From assembly GCF_030272615.1 (NCBI RefSeq), contig NC_081408.1:65234546-65298545 (forward strand): a stretch of 64,000 nt of DNA. The letters are read 5' to 3'. The notes beneath the pieces were generated by a model, which saw nothing but the letters and a program-made list of their open reading frames with translations, made no database searches and was not told where the DNA came from. This stretch comes from Cryptomeria japonica. Its lineage: Eukaryota; Streptophyta; Pinopsida; Cupressales; Cupressaceae. Within the stretch, counting starts at the first letter, position 1. Each line of letters opens with the position of its first letter. Positions 47,026 to 59,368 of the stretch are shown in pieces. Position numbers and translations under genes: made by a program.

Positions 47026-47835
47026 TGTTGGAAAATGCACACTCCAATGAGACATTGTAGGTGATTGAAGGTTTTGTCATTGATGGAAACCTTACAATCC
47101 TATGACACCGGGAAGGCAATCCACTGACACTAGCAAGATCAGACTCTACATTGGCACTCAAACCACTGGCACCGGCAGTGAAAGAAAGCATATCGGCACA
47201 GAAGCTAACAGGGACTTTATTGATAATTTATTTTGTTTATTATTGTAAAAACATTGTAAACCGACTTAGCAAGTTGTAAAATGACTCTTATATAAGAGAG
47301 ATCATTGGAGAACATTGTATGAGGATATTGATGTAAGCATGGAAGAATGTAATTAGGCGAAATAAGGCAGACCTATTATGCAAATTATAGGTTAAGGGTT
47401 TATGTAAGAAGTAGAGCTATAAACCAGTACTGGATCTAGCATAGTAGATGCTATTTTGAAGCAGTACATGACATTGGATTTATATAATCCATTTTTTATG
47501 TTAGTGAAACTTCCATTTTGAGCAGTGAGCTCTAAGCACCTTGCCTTCCTGCATGTACAGGCCCCTCTTGTAGTAGTAATATTTTCCTATTGGCTAGTAA
47601 GTGAATATTGTGGGTCACAAATCCCACCAAGGTTTTTCCCACATCGAGTTTCCTCATTAAACTATTGTGTTATGGTGTGTTTTTCATGTGGTTGTTTCTA
47701 TCTCTATTTATTGCATTATTTTCTATTTACCGGTACTTAGTTTTAACTTGTTCTACATGTTTTAAGTTAAGAAATTTATCAAACCAGTTAGATACTGATT
47801 CACCCACCCTCTTAGTATCTGTGGGAATCCTAACA
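47026..47835 (+). repeat. A2 3' LTR
   Basis: 810 bp, TGTTGGAAAATGC to CCTAACA; same length as the 5' LTR and aligned throughout. Confidence 0.92.
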
Positions 47836-47840
47836 TATAC

Positions 47841-48160
47841 ATCATATGCCTTCAATTTTCCATGTATGTTCAGAGTACCTTTTTCTTTTATCTTGATGGA
47901 AGAGTTGTCTCCAAATATTACTGAACCTCCATTCCAATCTTAAATCTTAATAAATTTCTTTTTATCTTTGGTCATGTGATTGGAACATCCATTATCTACA
48001 ACCCACAAGTTTCTTCTTTTTGCATGTAGGGAAGTTTGCCCAGTTAGACTTGATCTCACATTATTCTTGTCCTTCTCAACCCAAACTAGGTTGGCTTCTT
48101 TCTTCTTGTCTTTTGCAGTTTCATGCTCCGGTTTAGTTACCGGTTTATGATCCATTACTG
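47841..48160 (-). pseudogene. E protease and pre-integrase start
   Basis: Minus strand reads RRNLWVVDNGCSNHMTKDKK (near 48000), the copia protease site with DNG where DSG is usual, followed by a segment that runs into the A2 insertion. Upstream is a lysine-rich linker. A DNG triad would be unlikely to work, which fits a dead copy. Confidence 0.82.
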
Positions 48161-50230
48161 ACTTCTTTTTCTTGGATGTTCTGAGTTTGCAATGTGTCCA
48201 AAATCTTGACAGTTATAACATTTCATATTGACATCAAATGATGATTTTGAATACCTATTTTAGGATACCGAGAGAATTTTCCTACTTTCATAACTCCTAT
48301 GACCTAAATCATTACACTGATAACACACAACATTCATCTCCTGGAGTGTAGAAAAAGAATTTTTACTTTCAAAACTAATAGTGGGCTTATTCATCAGTCT
48401 ACAATAAACAATTCTATGTCTAAACTTATTATAGCGATAGCGGTAACCATGCAATTTGGGTACATACCAGTCTTGTTGCTTTGGACTGGCAAACCTTTGT
48501 CTTACTGGATATATTTTGTTCATGTTGTTGAATCCACTGAATCCTTCTTTATCTACCTTGGGCTTTCCTTTATGATTTTTATACTGGTTTAATGTGTGAC
48601 CATTTCAGTATTAAGCATTTTGGTTCACAAGATAATTTCTTGTAGCTTCAGCATAGGTCTTATTTATAGTATCTTTGCTGACTATAAAGATTTGTTTCTC
48701 TTTACATTCCCTTGAAGAAGTGAATTATATGTCCTTACCGAATGTGGATTTTTTGTTTGAACTCTGTCCTTATTCAAATCCTATACCATTGGTATCATTT
48801 GAAAGCTTTTGTTTGCTCAACATCTTGTCTAAGGCTTCAATGTTGTGCAGATACTTGCTCCTCATCTTCAAATCATCCTCTCTCTTTTCTAGCTCCCTTC
48901 AGAGCCTCACAATTTCTTCTTCTAGATTCTGCTACCTCTTTTCCTTGTTTATCAATTTAGAGGATGTAACTTCACATATCCTCTTAGGCTCTTCCAACTG
49001 GAGTTGTAGATCATAAATTGTTTTCTTTGATTGATCTAGGGATTGCTTCAGAAACTCTTGTTCTTCTATAGCAACATACTTAATCTTTTTGAGTTCTCTT
49101 CTTGTTTTATTCAACTCCTCAAGTGCACTTATGAGTTCACCTTCCAAGTCCACTTTAGCTTCAATGTCTTCATCTTCATTATCTTCATTAACCGGTTCAC
49201 CTAGTTCCATGAAGAGATTTGTTTCTCTTTAATCATCACCACAACCTTCATTTGATACACTTTCTTCATCTGTAGCATCATCTTCAAAGGTATAGATTGT
49301 TCTCTTGGAAAATTTTTCAGTCTTTCCAGTAAGCTTTCATCTTTCTATCCTTATCAGAAAATCTACCTGAGCACTTTTGCTCATCTCCACTGTTTTCACC
49401 ATAGGGCCATTTAGAAGAAAAGTGTCCTATTTTACCATAGTTGAAACATTTGAAAGGAAGTTTTCCTTTATACTTACCAGATTCTCTTTTGAGCTTCCTT
49501 ACAAAATTTGTCACCTCTTTATCTGAGTCTCCACTAGATTCTTTATGAACAATTTTTTCCTTACCCTTTCTGTTAGAGTTGAAAGCTACCTCTTTCTTAG
49601 AAGTTCCTTCACCAGTGATCCTCATCTCATAAGCAATTAGGGAGCCAAATAACTCATCCATTGAAAAGTTTTTCAAATACTTGGCTTCCTCTATAGTAGA
49701 CACCTTTGTATCATACTCAGATGTGAGTGATCTAAAGTACCTTTTTGACAATAAATTTAGCATCTATCTCCTCTCCAATTCTTTTGATGGTGTTCACAGT
49801 TTCATCTACTCTCTGAAGATAATATGCAATATTTTCTTCATCTTTCATCTTCAAGCCTTCAATTTGACCTCTTTGTGTTTACAAATTGGCCTCCTGGACT
49901 TTGACATCTTCCTCAAATAATCTTTGCAGTTTATCCCAATTCTCCTTAGTGGATAGGTAGTGCATAACCTTAAAAAACTCAGTATCGGATAGCCCACTAA
50001 GGATAGCATGTTTAGCCTTTGTATTCTTTTCATACTCCTTCTTGGCATTTGGGTTTGTAGGAGGAACACTAGGGACAGTATACCCATTCTTAACCGACAT
50101 CCAAACATCAAAAACTAGGGAGGATAGATAGGTTTCAATTCTTCTTCTCCAAAAGTCATAGTTGGTTCCATCAAACATGGGGGCTTTGGAGGAGGAGGAT
50201 TATTTCCTTTCCATTGTGTTCTTAAACATG
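48161..50230 (-). pseudogene. E gag: capsid, knuckles and coiled coil
   Basis: From the right: MFDGTNYDFWRRRIETYLSS (50178) and a UBN2-type capsid (GYTVPSVPPTNPNAKKEYEK, HAILSGLSDTEFFKVMHYLS); ISMDELFGSLIAYEMRI-like text near 49650; a CCHC relative (CFNYGKIGHFSSKW) near 49440; a coiled coil at 48930-49210; then further knuckles, CYQCNDLGHRSY near 48320 and one near 48210. This long gag with an inner coiled coil and extra knuckles is the likely source type for the shorter ORF1 of family A. Several stops. Confidence 0.82.
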
Positions 50231-50273
50231 ATCTACCCAAGCTAGAGAAAGCTTTAACCAATAGGGAACCTAA

Positions 50274-50288
50274 GGTTATCATACCAAT
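50274..50288 (-). other. E primer-binding site (degenerate)
   Basis: Minus strand ATTGGTATGATAACC next to the LTR, a mutated initiator-tRNA-Met complement. Confidence 0.7.
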
Positions 50289-52194
50289 TGTAGAACAAAA
50301 TATATCACTGAAAGGGGTAAATCAGTGATTATAAATAATTTTCAACTATGTGTGTGTAACTGGTAAAGTAATGAAAACACTACTAATCAAACACACACAA
50401 AGAATGCATCACACAACAATGGATATCCAAGGAAAACACAATGTGGGAAAAAAATTGGTGATAAATTTTGCTGGAGAATACTGCTCTAATCTAGCCTCAC
50501 AATGGAATAACAATTTTACAATAGTTTAGTGCACCAACCCAAGGAGAACCAACCCCTAGAAATTTATGGGCACAAACCCAAAGGAGTACCAACCCCTTCA
50601 CTATTTTGAGCACCAACTCAAAGAGCACCAACCCCTGCACTTAGCACCCACTCAGTGAAATACAATGAGATAAATATTATACAATAATTTGTACCTTGTT
50701 ACAAATGGATTTTGCAACACCTTTAATCAATACTCTCTACCAGTTTATCTCTCCTCTACCTCTTAGATTCTTTTACTACCAGTTATCTATTCACTCTCTC
50801 TGACCTCTTATCGGTTAGCCTTTGCCTTTCTCTATTTCCTCTGATCCTCACTCTGCATTCATTCAATCTCTAATGCCTTCCTACCAGCTCAACCATTGCC
50901 AGTTCACTTGACTATCAACTCTATGAAAGTTCACCAGTTTCTCTGTTTCTTACCGGTTAAACCATTCTTACTGGTTAAACCTCTCCCACACTTATTCACT
51001 TCCATACTTGTCTCTTACACTCAGACTCATCACTCTTTTTCTCTCAACAATCACCTTCACTTCACTAGCATCAACAACAACACTCACTAAGATCTTTAAT
51101 TTGTATATTTATACTCGGGATTTCCCACCAAAATAGACAATCAAACTTTTCACCCTAGGGTTTTCTCCACGGACCTAATCCATATAAAATCAAATCAGAT
51201 TTCATCTATGAGATGGATAACCAACAACAAATTAGACAACACTACCATATTTGTTTCTTCAAATAGACATTTACTATATTTAGCAAACACCAACCCTACT
51301 TTTGTCAATCACCATGAATGATCTCACACTTCCTTTCTCCAATTCAACTGGTAGATCAACCATCCTACTTTGATCATGACTTCAAAGAATCAAATTTACA
51401 TCCTTTGAACATCTTTGAGTCGTAATCCTCTGCAACTCCTATGTGATTTCCATTGTCGACAATTAATATAGACTTAATTGGAAACTACCTCACTGATGCA
51501 ATCTTTACCACTGCATGTTAGCCACCTAGATCCTACGTGTCATATTCATCAACATCCAGCTCAGGTGACTATGTTGGTTCAGAATCTGTCACCGACCAAA
51601 AACACCCTACCAATATACACCTTATACTATCAATCTTCTTGCCCTACCGGTTATCCATTAACCTGTTACTCTTCAAGCCATGCTCTTTTATGTTTTGTCA
51701 GCTGGATCATTATTATCCCATACTTCATCTCAACCAGTTTTTACATAAAGGAAAACTCATCACTTCTTACCCTTCCTTTTTTGTCTCGATAGCCCATCAT
51801 GCCTTCTCTTCATTTGGTGAAAGTATCTCCATCTGATGGGAGTCTTTCTTTCTTACTTGTTGCATGGTTACTGATTGATGCAACACCTACTTGCATACCA
51901 GAATGGTAATCAGTTTTCTTCATAGAGTACATATCAGTCAATTATAAATGTGTCATCTAGTTCACCAAACTTGATGTGGTTCTTATCACAGACTCATGCA
52001 AATTTTATGAGCATATATTTCAAACCACAACACTGAGATCCCCTCCAATCATTCATACTAGTTGCTTGATCACCTCTCTGTTCCTATTTACCAATTGACA
52101 ATACTCCAACCTCCATACCATTAACACCCATGAGAACACCATGCCAATAAAAAATCCAATACCAATTGACATAAATGACAATACAATGCCAACA
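50289..52194 (-). repeat. E 5' LTR
   Basis: 1,906 bp, TGTAGAACAAAATA to TGCCAACA. Aligns with 5810-7672 throughout. TATAAATA on the minus strand near 51105. Confidence 0.88.
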
Positions 52195-53090
52195 GAACAA
52201 AAATACACAATTTTTTTTTGCATCCATCTTGGTTCTATTTTTTTGAATCTACATGTGAAAATGCTTCACATTTGAAGGTTCTGAGAAAAGAATAACTCAC
52301 CTTCTTACCTATCTATTATTACTTTGAAATACCACAACCTAAAGGAACTGAGTGACCTTTATTAATTAAATACACAATAGTATTGATAGCCTCTGCCCAC
52401 ATGTTTAAAGGTAGCCCAATATGCAATCTCATGCTCCTTGCATGCTCCATTATTTTCCTATTCATGTGCTCAACCACTCCATTTTCTTGTGGAGTTCTTG
52501 GAACTATTTTCTACTTATGAATTCCATTAATGGAATAATAATCCTCAAATTCTTTGCTATAATACTCACCATCATTATCAGATCTAAGACATTTTAATAT
52601 TTTACCCATCTCATTCTCAACCAAGCTTCTCCATTTATTAAATGTTTCAAATACATCATATTTCTGCATAGGGAAGTAAATACAAACCTTCCTAGTTGCA
52701 TCATCTATGAATGTAACATAATATTGACAGCCATGGAGAGAAGATACCTAAGCTAGTCCCCATACATTTGTATGCACAAGATCCAACTTTTCATCTTTCT
52801 CTTGCTTCTCATCCTTGAGAAAACTAACTCTCTTTTGTTTACCATACACACAACTTTTACAGAAATTCATATTAATGTGTTTTAGACTTCATAAAAGATT
52901 TTTAGAATGATGTAACTTCATACCTTTTACACTCATATGCTCAAGTTTGTTATGCCACAATGTTGTCTCAAAACCTCCAACAATAGTTTTAGTTTCTTCA
53001 TGTGAACCCACAACAACTAAAGTAGAGGGAACAATATGACCTTTGGAACATGCCTTACCTCTTGTAGTAACCAATGATTCCCATTCTACA
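52195..53090 (-). pseudogene. F integrase
   Basis: Minus strand: TTLWHNKLEHMSVKGMKLHH (53000), the HHCC zinc segment, then VTFIDDATRKV, KCLRSDNDGEYYSKEFEDYY with the second Asp, and RTPQENGVVEHMNRKIMEHA with the Glu block. The frame continues as KKVSYSFLRTFKCEAFSHVD and is broken by E at 52194, resuming at 5809. A different copia lineage from B, D and E, closer to the Tork/TNT1 type by its phrases. Confidence 0.85.
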
Positions 53091-54177
53091 ACTTAATCTT
53101 AATTCTTCCCTTTTTAGCAATCTGACAGGGTCCATTATCTTGCAAATAAAGCAGCCCAAAATTCCCTTGGAAATAATCAAGAAAATAACTTGTATGGGTC
53201 ATAGCATGAAATAAAGCCACTGAATCTAAAACCCATGAATCATTTGTATTATCTAGGGAAAGAAGAAAAGCACCTTCTTCAAATTTATTACTTACCACAT
53301 TTGCCTCCTTATTACCCTCTTGTTTGTCTCCTTTATTCTTCTGAGGCCAACAATCTTTCTTTAGTTGACCTGGTTTCTCACAACACCAGTAATCTTTTGG
53401 TCCTCTATATTGGGACCTCTTGTCCTTTTATTTTCCTCGTGACTTCCCATGATCTCTAGAATACTTTCCTCTCTCATTTGGTCTACCCCTACTTTTTGCA
53501 TTCAAAACACTACCTTATGTGGATCCACACAAGATTTTCCTGTGAATTTCCTTAGTCAGAATAACACCAACAAAATCATCAAATTTTAGGGTATTTGAAC
53601 CAGAAATATAGTTAATAACCGCCGTTACAAAACTATTCCAACTTTTAGGCTAAGAGCATAATAACAGGAGAGTCCTAACCTCTTCATCAAAATTTTCCCT
53701 TACAAAAGTCAATTGATTGGTAATTATATTAAACTCATTTAAATGATCTCTCATAAATCTACCTTCAATCATTTTCAGATTAAACAAACACTTCATGAGA
53801 AACACCTTATTTGAGGTTGAGGGTTTTTCATACAATTTTTCCAAAGCTTTCATCAGGACAATTGTTGTCTTTGCTTCTATTATATTGAATCCCACATATG
53901 GTACCAGTCACAACTAAAAGGTTCCTAGGACCTTTCTACCTAGAAGATTCCAATCCTCATCACTTATCATTGATGGTTTCCTGTCTATTCCTTCCAATGG
54001 CCTCCATAAATCCTTCTAATAGAGGTAATCCTTCATCTACATCTTCCATAACTAATAGTTTTTCCCATTGAATTTATCTACATTCAATTTAACCTCACCC
54101 ACCATTTCTCCAACTTAACCATTAGACTCCCACTCAACCGTGAGATCTTTCTACAGACAATGATCAAATACAACCCA
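53091..54177 (-). pseudogene. F gag and protease
   Basis: From the right: decayed start, UBN2-type capsid with KALEKLYEKPSTSNKVFLMK and GRFMRDHLNEFNIITNQL (53895-53650), a basic segment, a knuckle CCEKPGQLKKDCW (near 53370; the conserved His is Gln), then DSWVLDSVALFHAMTH (53250), the protease site with DSV where DSG is usual. Both changed residues would abolish function. Confidence 0.85.
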
Positions 54178-54190
54178 CTTTGATACCACT
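54178..54190 (-). other. F primer-binding site
   Basis: Minus strand AGTGGTATCAAAG beside the LTR; initiator-tRNA-Met type. Confidence 0.75.
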
Positions 54191-55045
54191 TGTTAGGAAT
54201 TGTATGCAGAAAATATCAACTATATGAAGATTAATATTAAACACAGGAATGAAAAACATAGAATAATAATAGCAAGAGATAATATTTAACATGGTTCACC
54301 CAATCTCAGTTTACATCCACCAAATCGACAGTCCAATATTATTATCCAGTAAATCAAAACCGATTACAACTAGCAATCCCCTTGCAACTCAATACCACTA
54401 CAAAATGATACAAAATTATATGCAAAAAACCTGAACCCTTAGCCCCCAAACCCCCATCGAAAAATATGGGGGGGAAATTGCACCAATAGAAGTAGGGAAA
54501 ATTTAACCTCTGAGTTTGATTAGGCTCCATATAACAACATATCCATATTTTGAATTATAATTACCTAAATTTTCTCCAATTCAAATAATAGAATCAACCC
54601 CTTTTTTATGAACCAATGTTATTTTCTTAATAATTTCCAAAAGAATTTTTATTTCTATTTTGTCTGCTAGAAGAACTTCAAAAAAATTTCATTTCCAACC
54701 CAACAGAATATTATTATTTGCCATTTCTTTATAGTCACTCACAAAAGGACCCTAACATTCTTATGAGATTATCTTTAAATTACTCTGACTCATATCTTTT
54801 TCTAAATCTTGATACCCTCCCCATGAGTCTAACCAAAATAGAGATTTCCTTCCATCCTTCACATTCCATGATATTCAATCTATGGCGAGATTTTTCCAAT
54901 TCCAAATAAAGTTCCACACTCTTGATCCTTTTGGAGGATTGTTGAATCTAAAAATACCTTTCAAGTTCATATCTTCCAAATATTTACCTTTTAAGGATTC
55001 TTACCCATTTCAAATTAGAATTCTTATATATTTTCGATACTAACA
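54191..55045 (-). repeat. F 5' LTR
   Basis: 855 bp, TGTTAGGAATTG to ATACTAACA. It ends where the plus-strand reverse transcriptase frame of G begins, so F inserted in G. The left LTR of F is not in the window. Confidence 0.75.
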
Positions 55046-55825
55046 GTGACTGAAGAACAACAACATGTGAATAAAACTAGGTATGTGAGACTGAATCACT
55101 CTAAAAATCAGATAATTGGGAATAAGTATCAAGGTGTTATGGCAAGAAGAAGACTGGAAAATGAAGAGGTATGCTTAATTTATCAAATTCAACCAACATT
55201 TGTTATTGAAGCATGTCAAGATGAACATTGGATTAAAGAAATGGAAGATGAACTAGAACAAATTGAAAAGAACAATACATGGAAATTAGTTCCCCAACCT
55301 AAAGATAAATGTAATTGGAACTAAATGGGTATTTAGAAATAAACTTAATGAAGATGGTAGGTAATTAGGAACAAAGAAAGATTAGTGTGTAAAGGGTGTT
55401 AACAGAAAGAGGGAATTGATTACAATGAAATCTTTGCACCAGTAGCCAGAATTGAGGAAGTTAGATTATTTCTTGCATTTGTAGCTCATAAGAACTGAAA
55501 AAGTGCTAATTTTAAATGTCTACGATTGGGGAGATAAAATTCTTTTTAGGATTCTAGATTTCACAAACTAATAGAGGTATATTCATATGTCAAACAAAAT
55601 ACTTGAAGGAACTATTGAAGAAATTTGGTATGGAAAACTCTAAACCGATAAGTACTCTTATGACTACAACTGATAAATTGACATTGAAGGATGATTCAGC
55701 TGCTATTAATCTGACAAGATACAAATCTATGATTGGAGGTTTACTGTATTTGACACAAACAAGACCTGATATAATGAATGCAGTATGTATTGTTTCAATA
55801 TTTTAGAATAATCCTAAAGAAAATA
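55046..55825 (+). pseudogene. G reverse transcriptase, catalytic part deleted
   Basis: Reads TRYVRLNHSKNQIIGNKYQG, then MEDELEQIEKNNTWKLVPQP, a shifted segment [20 protein letters not shown], then jumps near 55500 to QTKYLKELLKKFGMENSKP and SMIGGLLYLTQTRPDIMN. The DVKSAFL, QAPRAWY and YVDD blocks are missing, so about 450 bp with the active site are gone. Confidence 0.85.
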
Positions 55826-56849
55826 TGTTAGGTATTGGAGACAACTGAGAGGGAGGGGGGTGAATTAGTTGTCCAATAATTTCAACCAAAACTTAATGCT
55901 TAATACTAGTAAACCAAACTTTATGTCAGTCGACAGTCTTAATAGTTAATTGCAATACCGGTAAAAATTAATGCATGAAACAGAAAGACAATAACATCCA
56001 CAACACATAACACAAATGTTTGTACGTGGAAAGCTTGTAAGGGGAAAAAACACGGTGGGAATCCTTACCCACAATCAAATGATACTATTGCAAATAGTAT
56101 GTGTGTACAATATGGATTTTGCACATGCAGAAAGGCCACCTGCCTAAAGCTCACTGCTCAATCACAAAATGAGAGTCACACTGACTACAATTGGATGGTT
56201 AAATCCAATGATAACGTACTGCACAAAATAGCATCTTCATATGTTGGATTCAGTACCGGTTTAGTTCTAATTGCCTTCACAAAATCCTTCCTTCAACCTT
56301 CAAATGATGTCTGTGTGTATAGCTCTGCTTATTTTCGCATATACCTTATTGCAATCCTTTTCACATTCTACTTTTGATATTACAAATGAGATCTTACATT
56401 TATACCATAACCTAAGACCAATTGAATAGGTGGGCTCCCTAAAAGATATTATAATTAAATTAATTACAAGTAAATCAATATCCGATGCATGATGTCAGCT
56501 CAATGCATAATAATAATAAATCATCTCCATAATGTGTCGTGCTAATCTAGAATAGATATGTTTGTTGGTGCTTATCCTGGACCTTTTTGTCAGTAACAAC
56601 AAATATGCAAACCCAAATAAACAGTTAACCAAATTGCCAAAACCATGTGATCGAATAATGTCTTCAACATAACCAACTAGTTTCCAAGTCATTCCAAGTG
56701 TTGGTGAACCAAATACTAGTGACTTTGCATAAGTCTCTGATTTGCCAGTGAACATAACCAAAATCTCCAAGTGCTAATAAGTGTTGATAAGCGATGACAA
56801 GTGTTGACATCAATGAAAAAACCATACCAACAAATCCAAAATGCCAACA
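55826..56849 (-). repeat. H: solo LTR in G
   Basis: 1,024 bp, TGTTAGGTATTGG to GCCAACA, flanked by AAATA (55821-55825) and AAATC (56850-56854). It lies in the RT-RNase H connector of G; the frame resumes as HESVVKRIFQLLQG. Its sequence is related to the G 3' LTR in inverted orientation. Confidence 0.85.
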
Positions 56850-57456
56850 AAATCATGAATCAGTAGTAAAGAGGATTTTCCAGTTACTACAAGGCATAAC
56901 AAATCTTGGTTTATGGTATCGTAAAGATGAAAATTTTAATTTATGTGCATACACAGATGCAAATTGGGTAGGAGATGTGGATGACAGAAAGAGTACAACT
57001 ATTGGTGCATTGTTTCTTTGTAGCAGATTGATTTCATGGATAAGCAAGAAGCAGAGTTGCACATCATTATCAATAGTAGAATCAGAATATGTTGCATCAG
57101 CAACTAATTGTACTCTAGTATTATAGATTAAGAAAATTTTGAAGGACATAAAGGTAAAATGCAAAGAACCTATCATCATTTATTGTGATAATTTAGCAGC
57201 AATTGATACATCAAAGAATCCAGTATTTCACTCTAAGACTAAGCATGTTTCTATCAAATATAACTTTTTGAGAGAGAACGTTGAAGCAAAAGAAGTAAGA
57301 TTGGTTTATGTGAATACTAAAGAGAAGATTGCAAATATCTTTACTAAGCCTTTGCCTAAGGAAACCTTTGAATATCCCAGAGAGAAGCCAGGGGTAATAC
57401 CCTCACTAGTAAAGACTTATACAGTTGAAGATTGGCATCAAACCAGTAGAAACTAA
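56850..57456 (+). pseudogene. G RNase H
   Basis: ESVVKRIFQLLQGITNLGLW, then NLCAYTDANWVGDVDDRKST with a catalytic Asp, SIVESEYVASATN with the Glu, IIIYCDNLAAIDTSKNPVFH with the next Asp, KTKHVSIKYNFL and IFTKPLPKETFEY. Nearly complete with one internal stop at 57124; the best preserved RNase H here. Confidence 0.9.
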
Positions 57457-57770
57457 CAATGAAATCATTTTTCTGACTTTGATGGAGGAGAGCTACTTCT
57501 AAAGGGGATTAGTTGGTTGTATGTTCTAATATTTTTTATTGCTTTGGCATTTGATGCCAAAGGGGGAGAGAGATCTATGGAAAACCATTCTTGGGAGAGA
57601 GATCTATGAGACATTATTCATTGGGGGAGAGATATTTACTCTTTTTATTTAGATTTTTATTTCTAGTATTGACCTATTCGGGAGATTGTTGGTTTTTGGT
57701 TTTTGGCATTCTATTTTGGCAGTTAAATGTTTTTCCATCTAGTGTTGCCATCAATGCCAAAGAGGGAGAT
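57457..57770 (+). other. G polypurine tracts
   Basis: GATGCCAAAGGGGGAGAG at 57553-57570 and AATGCCAAAGAGGGAGAT at 57753-57770, the second touching the LTR. Two tracts about 200 bp apart, as in family A. Confidence 0.8.
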
Positions 57771-58883
57771 TGTTGGTATTATGAATGTGTTGCATTAATT
57801 TTTTCATTAATGTCAACACTTATCCTTTTGGAGATCTACATTGTTGATTTGGCACTATGGTTATATTGGTTTACTGTTGAATCGACACATTGTGCTCACC
57901 GGCAAGTTCAGTGATTTATACACAGTCACCCATATATTGTTCACCAGTGGGTTATATGGTTCACCGGAACTGATGATGACTTGTTATCATCCGAAGATCA
58001 CTTAGTTATGTTGAAGACATGGTTTGGATACTTGGTTTTGGTGTTTTGGTTATTGGTCTAATCGGGTTGACATATTTGTTGTTACCGACAGATTGGTCTA
58101 GGTTATGGACTGGTATGCGTTATCTACTCAGGATCAGCATGGCATGTTATGAAGATGATTTATTGATTGAATATTGTTGTAAATGTATTGAACCAACATG
58201 ATGCATCACATCAAGACTTATTTGTAATTGATTGTATTTTAATATTCTTAGTGAGCCGACCTACACATTTGGTCTTAGGTTTTGTGTATATGTAAGATCT
58301 CATTTGTGAGATGAGATATGGTTATGGTATGTAAGGTTATGGTATGGTATTGAAACAAGGTATGTGCGAATATTGAAAATCATATGAGCAGACCATAGAC
58401 AAGGTTCAAGTAAGGTTTGAATGTGTTTATTAGAGCTTAACTGATATTGAATCCAGCATTGGAGATGCTATTTTGAGAAGTACATTATTCTAGGATTTAA
58501 CCATCCTAATGTAGTCATTGCAACTCTGATTTGAGCAGTGTGCTCTAGGCGGTTGGCCTTTCTACATGTGCATAACCCATTTGTATACACATACTATCTG
58601 TAGCAGTATCATCTGATTGTGGGTAAGGTTTCCCACCGTGATTTTTCACCTTACAAGGTTTCCATGTCATAATCTTTGTTTTATGTGTTGTGGATATTGT
58701 TTCTCTTTTTATTTCATGCATTAAGTTTCACCGGTATTGATATTAAGTGCTAATCTGTTAACCAACATTAAGTTTGGTTTACTGGTATTAAGTATCAAGT
58801 TTGATTAAGTTATATTTGGTTTAAAATTCATTAACAACTGATTCACCCCCCTGCCCCTCTCAGTTGCCTTTCGATTCCTAACA
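57771..58883 (+). repeat. G 3' LTR
   Basis: 1,113 bp, TGTTGGTATTATG to GATTCCTAACA. Contains TGTAAGATCTCATTTGTGAG near 58291, the CTCTAGGCGGTTGGCC block near 58542, and TGATTCACCCCC near the end. The candidate target site is GCCAT (58884-58888); its left partner is not available. Confidence 0.88.
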
Positions 58884-59368
58884 GCCATAGGGATAGTCAA
58901 AAAAATGGAATGATTAACTTGACTAAGAGGTTGTTTATAACCAAGGAATTCAACACAACTCTTCGTAGGCATGGTATTAGTATCACCAATATGAGCAATA
59001 CCATGCAAGACATCAACACCAAGTTTATGACTTTAAACCATTTTTTTCAATCCTTCAATCAATGAGAGAGCTTCACTTTCTGGGTCTTATTGACTCATCC
59101 ATTGTTGAAGATTTTCAAGTTGATTATCAATCTTCTCCAATTGGTTAACAGAAACCCTAGTTGGTGATTCATCCACATCATGAGAACTATGAAAAGTATG
59201 AGGATCAATGGGGACATTTGTAGGATTGCTAGAACTACCAATATCCTCACGAAACAAGTTATCAAAATTAGGCTCCATCTCCTTGGTAATTAAACCTTTG
59301 GAAGCCTTAATTCTAAAACTTCTTCTCATGGGGATATTATAGGTTGGACTAGTAGAAGTATAACTCAT
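58884..59368 (-). pseudogene. Unrecognised decaying ORF
   Basis: One minus-strand frame runs from ATG at 59368 to the G LTR edge at 58884, about 160 codons with two stops. It reads MSYTSTSPTYNIPMRRSFRI, later VNQLEKIDNQLENLQQWMSQ and PTKSCVEFLGYKQPLSQVNH. The middle is Asn/Ser/Asp-rich. The 3' side is cut by element G, which inserted into it. It could be the start of a gag of another retrotransposon class or a host gene fragment; I recognise no domain. Confidence 0.5.

Larger units (their letters stand above)
41256..47835 (+). mobile_element. A2: family A non-autonomous LTR retrotransposon
   Basis: 6,580 bp on the plus strand, LTRs 41256-42065 and 47026-47835, inserted in the E protease-integrase region. 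Flanks TATGC (41251-41255) and TATAC (47836-47840) are a 5-bp duplication with one change. The E frame (DVYYVEGLKHN-like) is restored across it. Layout as in A1 and A3. Confidence 0.92.
5810..52194 (-). mobile_element. Element E: copia retrotransposon split by nested insertions
   Basis: Two related long LTRs on the same strand (5810-7672 and 50289-52194) bracket RNase H and reverse transcriptase on the left and integrase, protease and gag on the right, in copia order for the minus strand. Flanks CAACA (5805-5809) and GAACA (52195-52199) differ by one base and look like the 5-bp target duplication. Repeated polypurine tracts before the 3' LTR and a long gag with coiled coil suggest the SIRE/Maximus lineage. 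Everything from 9512 to 40705 and from 41256 to 47840 is foreign. Confidence 0.8.
55046..58883 (+). mobile_element. Element G: 3' part of a copia retrotransposon
   Basis: Plus-strand copia element of the B/D type: reverse transcriptase, RNase H, two polypurine tracts and 3' LTR. It carries the solo LTR H. Its 5' part (LTR, gag, integrase) should lie left of F and is outside the window or lost. Confidence 0.82.
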
